The notes below the pieces were generated by a model. The model ran no database searches. It saw only the letters and a list, made by a program, of their open reading frames with translations, and was not told the origin of the DNA. DNA of 64,000 nt from VXYL01 sp963666465 (GTDB lineage: Bacteria; Pseudomonadota; Gammaproteobacteria; Pseudomonadales; Azotimanducaceae), in the NCBI GenBank assembly GCA_963666465.1, contig OY762824.1, positions 5,270,001-5,334,000 of the forward strand, in the 5' to 3' direction. Positions 55,326 to 63,466 of the stretch are shown one piece after another; the first letter of the stretch is position 1; every line of letters begins with the position of its first letter. Made by a program: the position numbers and the translations under genes.

Positions 55326-56417
55326 TTAAGCCAATACCCCCAGCAACTTCGTCCGCTTCTTCTCCAGCGCAAGGTCGAGCGGCGTCTTGCCATCCGCATC
55401 GCGTGCCGTGCGGTCCGCACCCGCTGCGAGCAGCGCTTCGACGTAGTCCGCCCGCACGCCTTGCCAGGCGGCGTAGTGCAGCGCCGTGCGGCCGTCCGGG
55501 GCCTTCGCGTTCACGTCCACGCCTCGGCGCATTAGCCAGGCGGCCCCGGCCGGGCGGCGGAAGTGCATCAGGTCCATGAGCGGCGTGCGGCCGTGGAAGC
55601 GTTGTTCCCAGTCGGCGCCGTAGCGATCCAACAGGTCGCAGACGGCATCGTTGCCGTCGAAGGTGGCGGTGAAAACGGCGGGGTTGGGATCGGCACCGTG
55701 TTCGAGCAGGAACTCGGCGAGCGGCACGTTGCGCTGCCAACTCAATGTGCGCCACAGCGCCGTGGCGTGGAACACCTCGTCGCCCTCGGCCATCTCCTCC
55801 GCCGAGTTCACGTCTGCGCCATGCGAGAGCAGCAGTTCGGCACATGCGATGGCGGCCTTGGGACGCTCCTGCCAAAGGCCCGAGAGGGCCACATACTGCA
55901 GCGGCGTCCGGCCGCGTGCATCAACGGCGCTGGCACTCGCCTCTTCGTCAAGAAAACCTCGCAATCGGCCAAGGTCGAACAGGATGGCCGCAATGTGCAT
56001 GTCGATGGCCGTGCCCGAGTCCGCGAGCACCGCCATCTGCTCGGTGTCCGCCGCCATCGCCGAATACGCCAGCGGCACGAAGCCGTGCGGCCCCGCCGCA
56101 AGATTGGGGTCGGCGCCTCGCGCCAGCAACAGCCGCATGGCCTCGATGTGCCCGGCGTGCTTCGGAATCGTGCTGTGGTGCTGGGCGATGCGGGTTAGCG
56201 GCGTGTGCCGGGCGCTGACGCCGGAGACCACGTTGGCGTCCGCGCCGGCGTCGAGCAAGGCCGCGAGCAGGTCTGCGCGACCGGCGAACGCGGCATCCAC
56301 CACGGGCTTCCAGTGGCGCACGCTCTCGGGGTCCTCGGCAGCGCGTTCCCTGAGCTGATCGAGGTCCCCCCGAGCAATCGACTCGCAAAGCCGCTTGTAG
56401 CCCCTGTCTGCCGGCAT
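55326..56417 (-). CDS. Ankyrin-repeat protein
   Basis: 363 residues made of about eight ankyrin-type repeats, such as DLLAALLDAGADANVVSG, EAMRLLLARGADPNLAAG, ELLLSHGADVNSAEE and RTALHYAAWQGVRADYVEAL with LLAAGADRTARDADGKT. No signal peptide or other domain. A protein-interaction role is likely; partner unknown. Convergent with fur. Confidence 0.88.
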   Translation of the reverse strand: MPADRGYKRLCESIARGDLDQLRERAAEDPESVRHWKPVVDAAFAGRADLLAALLDAGADANVVSGVSARHTPLTRIAQHHSTIPKHAGHIEAMRLLLARGADPNLAAGPHGFVPLAYSAMAADTEQMAVLADSGTAIDMHIAAILFDLGRLRGFLDEEASASAVDARGRTPLQYVALSGLWQERPKAAIACAELLLSHGADVNSAEEMAEGDEVFHATALWRTLSWQRNVPLAEFLLEHGADPNPAVFTATFDGNDAVCDLLDRYGADWEQRFHGRTPLMDLMHFRRPAGAAWLMRRGVDVNAKAPDGRTALHYAAWQGVRADYVEALLAAGADRTARDADGKTPLDLALEKKRTKLLGVLA

Positions 56418-56523
56418 GGCCGCATCCCCTTGCCCCGGTTGTTCGTGAGTGCGCGTAGCGAGGGCGACGAAACGCCGCTGTCGCTGGGCGCACGGGCGGA
56501 GGATGTTGCAGCGAAACGGCGCC

Positions 56524-56994
56524 TCAATCCATCCCGGACTGCAGGTAGTTCTGGATGCCCACCTTCTCGATCAGCTCGATCTGTGTCTCCAGCCAGTCGA
56601 CGTGCTCTTCCTCAGACTCGAGGATCGCCTCGAACAGCTCGCGGCTCACGTAGTCGCCGATCGACTCGGCGAACGCGACCGACTCCCGCAGCGGCGCCAT
56701 GGCGTCCATCTCCAGGGCGAGGTCGCAGCGCAGGATCTCCTCCACGTTTTCGCCGATGCGAAGACGCCCCAGGTCCTGCAGGTTCGGCAGGCCCTCGAGA
56801 AAGAGCGCGCGCTCGATCAGTCGGTCGGCGTGCTTCATCTCGTCGACCGATTCGCCGTACTCGTACTCGCCAAGCTCCTTGAGCCCCCAGTCCTTCAACA
56901 TTCGTGAATGCAGGAAATACTGGTTGATGGCCGTCAGTTCGTTCTTCAGCACCCGGTTGAGGTGTTCGATGATGGCGGGGTCCTGTGGCTTCAT
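56524..56994 (-). CDS. bfr: Bacterioferritin
   Basis: 156-residue iron-storage subunit. Ferroxidase ligands Glu19, Glu52 and His55 are in place, as are the later EILRCDLALEMDA and ESEEEHVDWLETQ sites; Met53 is the haem-ligand position. Standard length. A Fur-box-like site lies about 90 bases upstream, so iron or Fur control is likely. Confidence 0.95.
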   Translation of the reverse strand: MKPQDPAIIEHLNRVLKNELTAINQYFLHSRMLKDWGLKELGEYEYGESVDEMKHADRLIERALFLEGLPNLQDLGRLRIGENVEEILRCDLALEMDAMAPLRESVAFAESIGDYVSRELFEAILESEEEHVDWLETQIELIEKVGIQNYLQSGMD

Positions 56995-57082
56995 CGCCCG
57001 TCTCCAGTTGATTCAGTGCTGGATTGTCCGCCATCGAACCCCGAGAGTCAACGTAAATTGTTGATATAACTATTGAATCCAA

Positions 57083-57105
57083 GAATGAGAACGATAATGA
57101 GAACG
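57083..57105. promoter_or_regulatory. Fur-box-like operator upstream of bfr
   Basis: GAATGAGAACGATAATGAGA followed by ACG: tandem hexamer-like units close to the GATAAT pattern of Fur boxes, in an AT-rich pocket (57055-57105) within GC-rich DNA. It lies upstream of bfr on the minus strand. Repression or anti-repression cannot be told apart. Confidence 0.5.
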
Positions 57106-57398
57106 CTCCTGCCAGCGCCTTTTCGAGCAAGTGCGAAAGCGGCTGCGGGGTCGCGCGAAGCCGTAGGCCGGGGCTCGGGACGCCCCGCTGGCATCCGGGT
57201 CGCTTGCCGCTCGCCCCCGGCGCGAGAACTCTGCCGGCATTCGGCCGGCTCCCGTTGTCCGAGTCCGCGAGGCCGATGGCAAACCAAAACCCCACCAACT
57301 GCGACAGACTTCAGGCATTCGGCGCGCCAATGAACTGACCGCCCCGCAGCGCCGGCGAAGCGGGACGAGACCCGGAGGTTTTCGGCGAGCGCGAACCC
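57106..57398. other. Gap between the bfr control region and the sigma operon
   Basis: No gene recognised. The sequence is GC-rich with proline/arginine-coding frames in all phases. Presumably holds the sigma-operon promoter, but I could not place it. Confidence 0.4.
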
Positions 57399-57496
57399 TT
57401 GTTGGGGGAGCGCTGGCCCCAAACGGATGCTGAGGGACGTTCCGACGAGACGCTGGTCAAGCGTGCCTTGGCAGGATCGGACCGCCATGGACGGCG

Positions 57497-57973
57497 TTGG
57501 TGCGTCGCTACGACCGGAGGGTTTACAACTATGCGTTCAGGATGTCAGGCAACGCAGAAGACGCGCGCGACCTCGCCCAGGAGGTGTTCCTTGGCGTCTT
57601 CCGCAATCTCGGCGGCTTTCGCGGCGATGGCGTGTTTGCCGCGTGGCTGTTTCGCATCGCCGCCTTTCGCTGCACCGATTACCTGCGTCGCCGCCGCCCG
57701 ATGGGCGAGTTCGACGAGACCAGCGCGCCCCCCACGGATGACCCCGGCCCGCAACAGATGGCGACCATGAGCCGCACCAACCGGCGGATTCTCGCCGCGC
57801 TCGAAGCGTTGCCGGCCGCGCAGCGCCATGTCGTCGAGCTGAAGTTCTTCCAGCAGTTCACGTTCGAGGACATTGGCATGCAGCTTGGCATCTCACCCAA
57901 CACGGCCAAGACGCGCCTGTACGGCGCACTCAAGAAACTGAGGCACCACGAGGAGCTGCAAGGTGAATTGTGA
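57497..57973 (+). CDS. ECF sigma factor with apparent N-terminal frameshift
   Basis: From a GTG at 57497: VRRYDRRVYNYAFRMSGNAE, then ARDLAQEVFLGVFRNLGGF (region 2) and ALEALPAAQRHVVELKFFQQ with FTFEDIGMQLGISPNTAKTR (region 4). The missing start of region 2, SDETLVKRALAGSDR, is encoded upstream in a different frame (from an ATG at 57399), so one base is probably lost or gained near 57480. Read as given, the protein lacks about 25 N-terminal residues and may be inactive. First gene of a three-gene operon, overlapping the anti-sigma gene by 11 bases. Confidence 0.75.
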   Translation: MVRRYDRRVYNYAFRMSGNAEDARDLAQEVFLGVFRNLGGFRGDGVFAAWLFRIAAFRCTDYLRRRRPMGEFDETSAPPTDDPGPQQMATMSRTNRRILAALEALPAAQRHVVELKFFQQFTFEDIGMQLGISPNTAKTRLYGALKKLRHHEELQGEL

Positions 57974-58673
57974 CGAGGCTGGCCCCCTGCTTGCCGAGCT
58001 TGCGGATGGCACGCTCGACGCGGCAACGGCAAGACGCGTGGAAGATCACATGGAGGGTTGCGACGACTGCTTCTCGGCAGCGCAAGCGCTCCGGGCGTGG
58101 CAACGACAGGCGCAAGCGTGGGAAGACCTGCCGCCGCCGATGATCCTCCTGCCGCATGTGCCGTCGCGGCGGCGCGGCTGGCATCTGCCGTCGTGGCCTG
58201 CGGGTCTGCGCTGGTGGCAACTGCTTCCCGCGGCAGCCAGTCTCGGCGCACTGGCGCTGGCCTTCGTGGCCTTTGTGCGCGCCGGATCGCCGGCTGCCGA
58301 TGCCCCGCCGTTGATTGCGGCAACGCCAGTGCCGGCGAACGCCCAGGTGCTGAACGCCACCTTCGACGAGTGGCAGCAGGATTTCCAGCACCGGCTCGAA
58401 GTGGATCAGTCGCTCATCGTCCAGGCGGTCATGGTGGCGAACGAGGACCGGCGGCAACGCGAACTCGATGCTCTCGCGCGCCTGCTGAAGGCCGAGATGG
58501 ACCGCCAGGCGCTCGAAACCGACCAGAGCCTGCGCTATGTGGTGGCGCATCAGCTGAAGGAGCAGGAGCGCGTGGACCAGCTTGCCATGCAGTTGCAGCA
58601 GATCGGCTGGGAACCCCCGCCCGGGCTCTCGCTTGGGCCCGAAGGCAACACACCCGAAGGAGCGTCGCCATGA
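57963..58673 (+). CDS. Zinc-finger anti-sigma factor
   Basis: 236 residues from GTG at 57963. The ZAS zinc site is in MNCDEAGPLL ... HMEGCDDC (His-x3-Cys-x2-Cys, about residues 30-37). A membrane helix follows (LLPAAASLGALALAFVAFV, about 90-108), then a periplasmic, glutamine-rich helical domain. Would hold the sigma factor at the membrane until an envelope signal. Its stop overlaps the next ATG (ATGA). Confidence 0.82.
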   Translation: MNCDEAGPLLAELADGTLDAATARRVEDHMEGCDDCFSAAQALRAWQRQAQAWEDLPPPMILLPHVPSRRRGWHLPSWPAGLRWWQLLPAAASLGALALAFVAFVRAGSPAADAPPLIAATPVPANAQVLNATFDEWQQDFQHRLEVDQSLIVQAVMVANEDRRQRELDALARLLKAEMDRQALETDQSLRYVVAHQLKEQERVDQLAMQLQQIGWEPPPGLSLGPEGNTPEGASP

Positions 58674-59500
58674 GGTTGCTCGCTGTGGCCGGCACGATGT
58701 CGCTGACGCTGACGGCTGCCGCCGCGTCCAACCAGTCGCCGGCATTGGAGACGCTGCGACAGGAGATGTACGTGGCGCAGGAGGTGATTCCCACGGCGCT
58801 CGCAAACACGGCCCAGCGCGTTCGTGTCGTGGACGCAGAGGCAATCTACCTGGCCGGGCAGGGCGTGTTGCTCGACATGGACATGGCGCGCCGGCCGGCA
58901 AGCGGCATGGGCGACTTCGAGGTCACGGCCATCGACCAGATTCCCCACGTGGTGCAGGAAATCGTCGCCAACGTGCAACTCGCCATCGCCCCATACGAGC
59001 CAGAGGATCTCGCGGAACTGCGAGAACTGCGCGAGGAACAGCGGGAGGTCCGCAATCAGCAACGCGAGCTGCGGCGCCTGCGGGCCGATCACGCACGCGA
59101 GCCGGAGTACATCGGCATTCCGTTGCCAGGAGAGACGAAGACTGCCATGGCGCAAGGCATCCGCGAGCGGGAAGCGGAACTAGAAGCCTTGGATGGCGAA
59201 TACCAGGCGCTCGAACGGGACATCGACAAGCAATACGACCGACTCCGCACCCTGCGACAAAGCGATGTCCCTGCCGAGGAGCCAACCACCCACGACCTCA
59301 CCGCTGCCGTCGGCACCGTGGCCTGCGACTACGGCGGCACCCTCAAGTCGCTGCCGGACGACGAACACCTCACGTTCCGCCTGCGCCGAGGCCGCGACAG
59401 CGCCTTCTATGTCTTCCGCAAGGAAGACCTGGTGGCCTGCCGCCGCGAGTCCATCGCCGCCCCGGAACTCCTCAGCCGAGCCTCCATCTACCACCACTGA
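58670..59500 (+). CDS. Exported coiled-coil protein of unknown function
   Basis: 276 residues with signal peptide MRLLAVAGTMSLTLTAAAA. A long charged coiled coil (about 105-205, LRELREEQREVRNQQREL) is followed by a small globular end with TVACDYGGTLKSLPDDEHL and YVFRKEDLVACRRES (two cysteines). Third gene of the sigma/anti-sigma operon, translationally coupled; a target or signal component of that system is likely. Confidence 0.7.
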   Translation: MRLLAVAGTMSLTLTAAAASNQSPALETLRQEMYVAQEVIPTALANTAQRVRVVDAEAIYLAGQGVLLDMDMARRPASGMGDFEVTAIDQIPHVVQEIVANVQLAIAPYEPEDLAELRELREEQREVRNQQRELRRLRADHAREPEYIGIPLPGETKTAMAQGIREREAELEALDGEYQALERDIDKQYDRLRTLRQSDVPAEEPTTHDLTAAVGTVACDYGGTLKSLPDDEHLTFRLRRGRDSAFYVFRKEDLVACRRESIAAPELLSRASIYHH

Positions 59501-59576
59501 CTTAGCCCGCCCGCGAGCCGGGCCCGTCGGTGGCGGGGCTGATCAGTTTCCGGCGCGCATGCGGCCCGGCTCCGGG

Positions 59577-59638
59577 CTAGCGCCACAAGAACCGTTGCCT
59601 TCGGACAACGCTTCTTGCCCCAGCCCAAGCCGGGCTAG
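59577..59638. repeat. Partial repeat A flanked by CTAG
   Basis: CTAGCGCCACAAGAACCGTT through CCCAGCCCAAGCCGGGCTAG: the left half of repeat A cleanly ended by a second CTAG, which contains the TAG stop of the gene at 59635-60720. Confidence 0.7.
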
Positions 59639-60720
59639 TGGACGCATCCCCTGGCATCTGCGTGAAACACCGTACACACCCGACCATCCCGCACACCCAG
59701 GAAGCGGTCCCAGCGGTTCATGGTCATGTCCTGTTGGTGCGTGCGCAGGAAAAACGGCTCGCCGAGGCCGAGCGGCATCTCACCGTCGCTCTCGAGGGTT
59801 ACGCCGTGGTGGTCGAGGGCGGCTACGTTGACGCCGGGAAGGTCGGCCAGGGACGGCAGTCCCCGCGGGGCGCCGATGGCATCGATGGGAACATCGCCGA
59901 TGGCCGTCCTGGCGTCGGGCCGCTCCACCACCCGCCCCATGATCCGCACCGCCTGCCGGAACTGGGTCATGTACCCGTATGCCATCTCCATCACGACATA
60001 GGTGCCGCCCTCGATTTCGGTCACCTCCGGATAGGTGGCGGCCACGTCATACGTCCACGACTCGCCGGTGGAAACGACCTCCACGGCAATGCCCGCAGCC
60101 TCAATGGCCCGCTTGGCCGCAAGCACCTTGCTGATGGCGCGTCCTCCTTCCGCAAAGCGCTCGTCCCGTGTCGGTTCGGCCACGCTTGGCGTCTGGTGGC
60201 TCATCACGCCGCGGAACGCAAGGTGCGGCGCAGCGCGCACTCTGCGTGCCAGCGCCACCGCCTGTTCGATGCTGCGCACGCCGCCGCGCCCCATGGTCGT
60301 GTCGATCTCGATCACGACGCCTATCGTCGCGCCCTCTTCGCGCGCGCCGGCTTCCAGGCGCTGGATCTGGGCTTCGTGGTCAATCGCCACCATCACGTCG
60401 GCAGCGTGCGCCAGCGCCGCCAGCCGCCGAATCTTGCGCGGCGCAACCACCTGGTTCGCCACCAGCACGTTCCGCGCCCAACCGGCGTGAACGAAGGCCT
60501 CCGCTTCCGATACCTTGGCCGCGCACACTCCGCCCACCGTGCCCCCGGCCTCGATTTGCATCGCCAGGATGCGCGGGCACTTGTGGTTCTTGCCGTGCGG
60601 GCGCAGGCGAATGTTGCGGCCCCGATAGTGCTCGGCGATGGCGCCGATGTTGTGCTCAAGCGCCGCCATGTCGAGCAGCAGCGCCGGCGTATCGAGTTCA
60701 TGCAGCCGCGTGCCGATCAT
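59635..60720 (-). CDS. D-threonine aldolase/D-serine dehydratase-like PLP enzyme
   Basis: 361 residues, alanine-racemase-type TIM barrel. LDTPALLLDMAALEHNI and the PLP lysine segment RLRPHGKNHKCPRI define the DSD1 family; the C-terminal metal site is likely in FFLRTHQQDMT. Would act on beta-hydroxy-D-amino acids; the precise substrate is unclear. The ATG overlaps the stop of the upstream paralogue (ATGA). Stop codon lies within a CTAG beside repeat A. Confidence 0.85.
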   Translation of the reverse strand: MIGTRLHELDTPALLLDMAALEHNIGAIAEHYRGRNIRLRPHGKNHKCPRILAMQIEAGGTVGGVCAAKVSEAEAFVHAGWARNVLVANQVVAPRKIRRLAALAHAADVMVAIDHEAQIQRLEAGAREEGATIGVVIEIDTTMGRGGVRSIEQAVALARRVRAAPHLAFRGVMSHQTPSVAEPTRDERFAEGGRAISKVLAAKRAIEAAGIAVEVVSTGESWTYDVAATYPEVTEIEGGTYVVMEMAYGYMTQFRQAVRIMGRVVERPDARTAIGDVPIDAIGAPRGLPSLADLPGVNVAALDHHGVTLESDGEMPLGLGEPFFLRTHQQDMTMNRWDRFLGVRDGRVCTVFHADARGCVH

Positions 60721-61454
60721 TGCCACGCTCCCCGTGCGCTCACCGGCCAGACGGCTTCCAGCCGCCCGTCGCGCACGCCATAGGCAAAGTCGTGCAACGC
60801 AAACGCGGTGGCGACGTCCCCGGGAACGAGCTCCAGCCAGTCGCCGATGGAGAACGGCTGCGCGCCGGATCGAACCGCAACGATGCCGTGCTCGGCGCTG
60901 CCGGCATTGGCGATCAACTCTTCACGCCCCTCACGCCCCTCACGCCCCTCACGCCCCTCACGCCCCTCGCGCCCCTTGACCTTGGGCGATGCGGTGTCGC
61001 GGCCAATCGCCTTCTGGCCGCAGTCGTGAATGGCGCGATCCGGCTCGGGCGTGCTGGCGACGGTTGCCGACACCGTGACAGCCCCGGCCAGGGCGTCCTC
61101 CTCCCACAGCGCCAAGCCATCGTCCTTAAGGACTACACGCGCCAAACCCGCCAGCGCATCCGCTCGTCGGCGGGTGGATGCCGTCACCAACGGGCGAAGG
61201 ATGCGGACATCCCTGCACCCCGCTGCCGCAAACACCTCCGCCTCGGCCACGCCTCGCACGGCGATCCCCTCCACGTGCCGCTCTCGAAGCTGCAAGTGAG
61301 CGATCGCCGGCGTGCAATGCACCCATGCCGCCGCCCGCACGGGCGATTGCAGCGCTCGAAGATTGGCCGCAAGGCGATCGATGTCCACCAGCAGCGCAGG
61401 CGTGTCGATCTCGTCGACCGGCGAGCCGATGGCCACGTGAATGGGCTCCTGCAT
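60717..61454 (-). CDS. Shortened DSD1-like paralogue without the PLP lysine
   Basis: 245 residues. The start, VDEIDTPALLVDIDRLAANL, matches the family, but the PLP segment is VRAAAWVHCTPAIAH rather than RPHGKNHK-like, and much of the barrel is missing. The C-terminal domain is kept (QPFSIGDWLELVPGDVATAF). Residues about 160-177 are a run of Gly-Arg-Glu repeats. Catalysis is doubtful; it may be a degenerate or regulatory partner of the next gene, with which it is translationally coupled. Confidence 0.65.
   Translation of the reverse strand: MQEPIHVAIGSPVDEIDTPALLVDIDRLAANLRALQSPVRAAAWVHCTPAIAHLQLRERHVEGIAVRGVAEAEVFAAAGCRDVRILRPLVTASTRRRADALAGLARVVLKDDGLALWEEDALAGAVTVSATVASTPEPDRAIHDCGQKAIGRDTASPKVKGREGREGREGREGREGREELIANAGSAEHGIVAVRSGAQPFSIGDWLELVPGDVATAFALHDFAYGVRDGRLEAVWPVSARGAWQ
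60922..60975. repeat. 9-bp tandem repeat (six units)
   Basis: TCACGCCCC repeated five times plus TCGCGCCCC, in frame within the gene at 60717-61454, giving Gly-Arg-Glu units. Length change would alter linker size without frameshift. Confidence 0.9.
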
Positions 61455-61750
61455 CGGTGTTCGATCCCCTCCTTGGTACCCGCGCAGACTAACTTACGGC
61501 GGCTTTGTTTCAGTCTCCTTGACTAGCGTTGGCTTCTCTTGGGAAGCGCGTCCTGCCTCTCCCCAGGAAGAGCCGTTGGTCGGGCTCCCGACACCGAGAC
61601 ACCAGAGCGTTCCACGAAAGCTCCCCAAGGTCGCCCCGGCGCTTCGCATGCGCTGTGCGTCGGTTCGCCTTCGGCAGGCGTTTGCTCCATGCGCGCGGGC
61701 CGGAGAAGGCGTACTCTCTTGCGGCCCGAAAGGCAGCGCAAGCCAATCGC

Positions 61751-62674
61751 ATGAACACGCAACCGCTCATCGAGCACCTGTCCGAACTGCGCCAACTGGC
61801 GCTCGCCAAGTACGAGGCGGACCCGCTGCCCACCGGCGAAGCGGCAAGGAAGGCGCTCGACGACCAGATCGAAGCGCAGGGCCTCAAGGCTGCAGTCGCG
61901 GACCTGGAAACCAAGGGCTATGCCGTGTTGCCGCCGGGGAAGGCCAAGCCGATCGCGTTCTTCGACGAACTGCGGGAAACCCTGCTGCGCCTCGCCCAAG
62001 ACGACACCTCGCGCAATCTTGGCGCCGAGTCCGGCCTCGGCAACACGCTCTTCCACCTGCTGCCGCGGGCACGGATCATCGAGGAGGCCTTGCTGGCGCC
62101 GGCGCCGCTCGCGCTCGTCACCTATCTGCTCGGCTATCGCGCCAAGCTGTCGCAGTCCACCGGCCTCATCAAGGATGCAAGCGCGAAGCCGCTGGCGCTG
62201 CACGCGGATCACAGCGGCAAGGTTCCCGCGCCGTGGCCGTCCGTGGCGCAGTACTGCAACGTCACCTGGGTGACCACCGACTACACCCGCGAGAACGGCG
62301 CCGTCTGCGTCTGGCCGGGCAGTCATCGGTTCTGCCGTCCTGTGCCGACCGATCTCGCAATGGCGCACGACCGCGACGAAGTGGACGTGCTCGAAGTTCC
62401 GAAGGGCTCGGTGATCGTCTGGCACGGCAGCCTGTGGCACGGTGCGGTTCCGCGCATGGCCGACGGCCAGCGCGTGACGCTGGTGCTGCCGCACGTGCGC
62501 GACCATGTGCAGGCACAGGAACTGTACTGGGCCAGCACGACGCCGGAGATGGTGGGGCGCAACCCGACCCGGTTCTGCGCGCTGATGGGGCTCTACTCCG
62601 CCTACCCGTGGCTGCAGGACGGGCCGCCGCCGACGCTGGCCTTGAGCGCTCGTTCCGGGAGCCAGTTCGAGTGA
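61751..62674 (+). CDS. Phytanoyl-CoA dioxygenase (PhyH) family protein
   Basis: 307 residues. Fe(II)/2-oxoglutarate oxygenase with the metal dyad in LALHADHSG (H-x-D) and the distal His within VIVWHGSLWHGAVPRM, and a 2OG-binding Arg nearby. ENGAVCVWPGSHRF is the usual PhyH core. ATG at 61751 removes a poorly conserved upstream extension. Substrate unknown. The gap 61455-61750 shows nothing recognisable. Confidence 0.88.
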   Translation: MNTQPLIEHLSELRQLALAKYEADPLPTGEAARKALDDQIEAQGLKAAVADLETKGYAVLPPGKAKPIAFFDELRETLLRLAQDDTSRNLGAESGLGNTLFHLLPRARIIEEALLAPAPLALVTYLLGYRAKLSQSTGLIKDASAKPLALHADHSGKVPAPWPSVAQYCNVTWVTTDYTRENGAVCVWPGSHRFCRPVPTDLAMAHDRDEVDVLEVPKGSVIVWHGSLWHGAVPRMADGQRVTLVLPHVRDHVQAQELYWASTTPEMVGRNPTRFCALMGLYSAYPWLQDGPPPTLALSARSGSQFE

Positions 62675-62745
62675 CAGAAGTGGCGGCAGCACCGCGCCTC
62701 GGCGTGCAGGTGTATTGGCAGCCGGGGTGAACCAGTTGCCTTCGC

Positions 62746-63447
62746 GTGAAGGAGTTTCTCTCCGTGCGGGGAGTGGGGTTTGAGTCTTGCGACGTTGCCA
62801 ATGATGTCGACGCCGCCGCCGGGCTGCGGGCGTTGGGACTGCGGTCGGTGCCGGTGGTGGCGTTGGCGAATGCGGCTGCAGGGGGGAAGGAGTTCGCGTT
62901 TGGCGTGGACCTTCGCGCCGTCGCGGAGCTTGTTGGGGTGCCGTTTCAGGCGAGTCCTGCGCTGCCGGCAGAGGAACTGAAGCAACGGCTCAAGGGCGCA
63001 CTGGACGTCGCGATGCGACTCGCGAGCGAGTTCCCGCCCGATCGGCTGCGCGACAAGCTGCCGCGGCGAAACCGCACCTGCCTTGGGCTTGCGAACCACC
63101 TCGTCGAGATCGCCGCCGTGTTCCTGCGCGTTTGCGCCGGCTCGCCGTTCGACGTGGAGGCATCGTCGGCCATTCCGCAAACGGAGCTCGGGGTCGCCGA
63201 CCTCCGCGTGCGCGCGAAGGCCGTGACCCTGCAACTCGATGAGGCCGAGGTTGAGGGCTCTCGCACGGTGGAGACCTTCTTCGGCCCGCAGGCGCTCCAC
63301 CTCGTGCTGGAACGATGCGCCTGGCACACCATGCAGCACGCGCGTCAGTTGGAGATGATGCTCACGCGCACAGGCGCCGCGCCAAAGCAGCCGATCACGC
63401 CACAGCTACTGGCCGATCTGCCGCTCCCACGCGCCGTCTGGGATTGA
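62746..63447 (+). CDS. Glutaredoxin-like/DinB-like fusion, N-terminally shortened
   Basis: 233 residues from GTG at 62746. The start (VKEFLSVRGVGFESCDVAND, with LRSVPVVALAN) matches a glutaredoxin-type domain that has lost its first strand and CPYC motif: an in-frame stop lies just upstream. Residues about 80-233 form a four-helix DinB-like domain with ERCAWHTMQHARQLEMML. Likely a thiol- or metal-dependent enzyme by family; redox activity is doubtful. Confidence 0.65.
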   Translation: MKEFLSVRGVGFESCDVANDVDAAAGLRALGLRSVPVVALANAAAGGKEFAFGVDLRAVAELVGVPFQASPALPAEELKQRLKGALDVAMRLASEFPPDRLRDKLPRRNRTCLGLANHLVEIAAVFLRVCAGSPFDVEASSAIPQTELGVADLRVRAKAVTLQLDEAEVEGSRTVETFFGPQALHLVLERCAWHTMQHARQLEMMLTRTGAAPKQPITPQLLADLPLPRAVWD

Positions 63448-63466
63448 CGACCAACGAGGTCCGCGG

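Noticed and set aside
60922..60975. Tandem repeat considered as a CRISPR array
   Set aside because: Nine-base units with no spacers, in frame within a gene, and no cas genes in the window.
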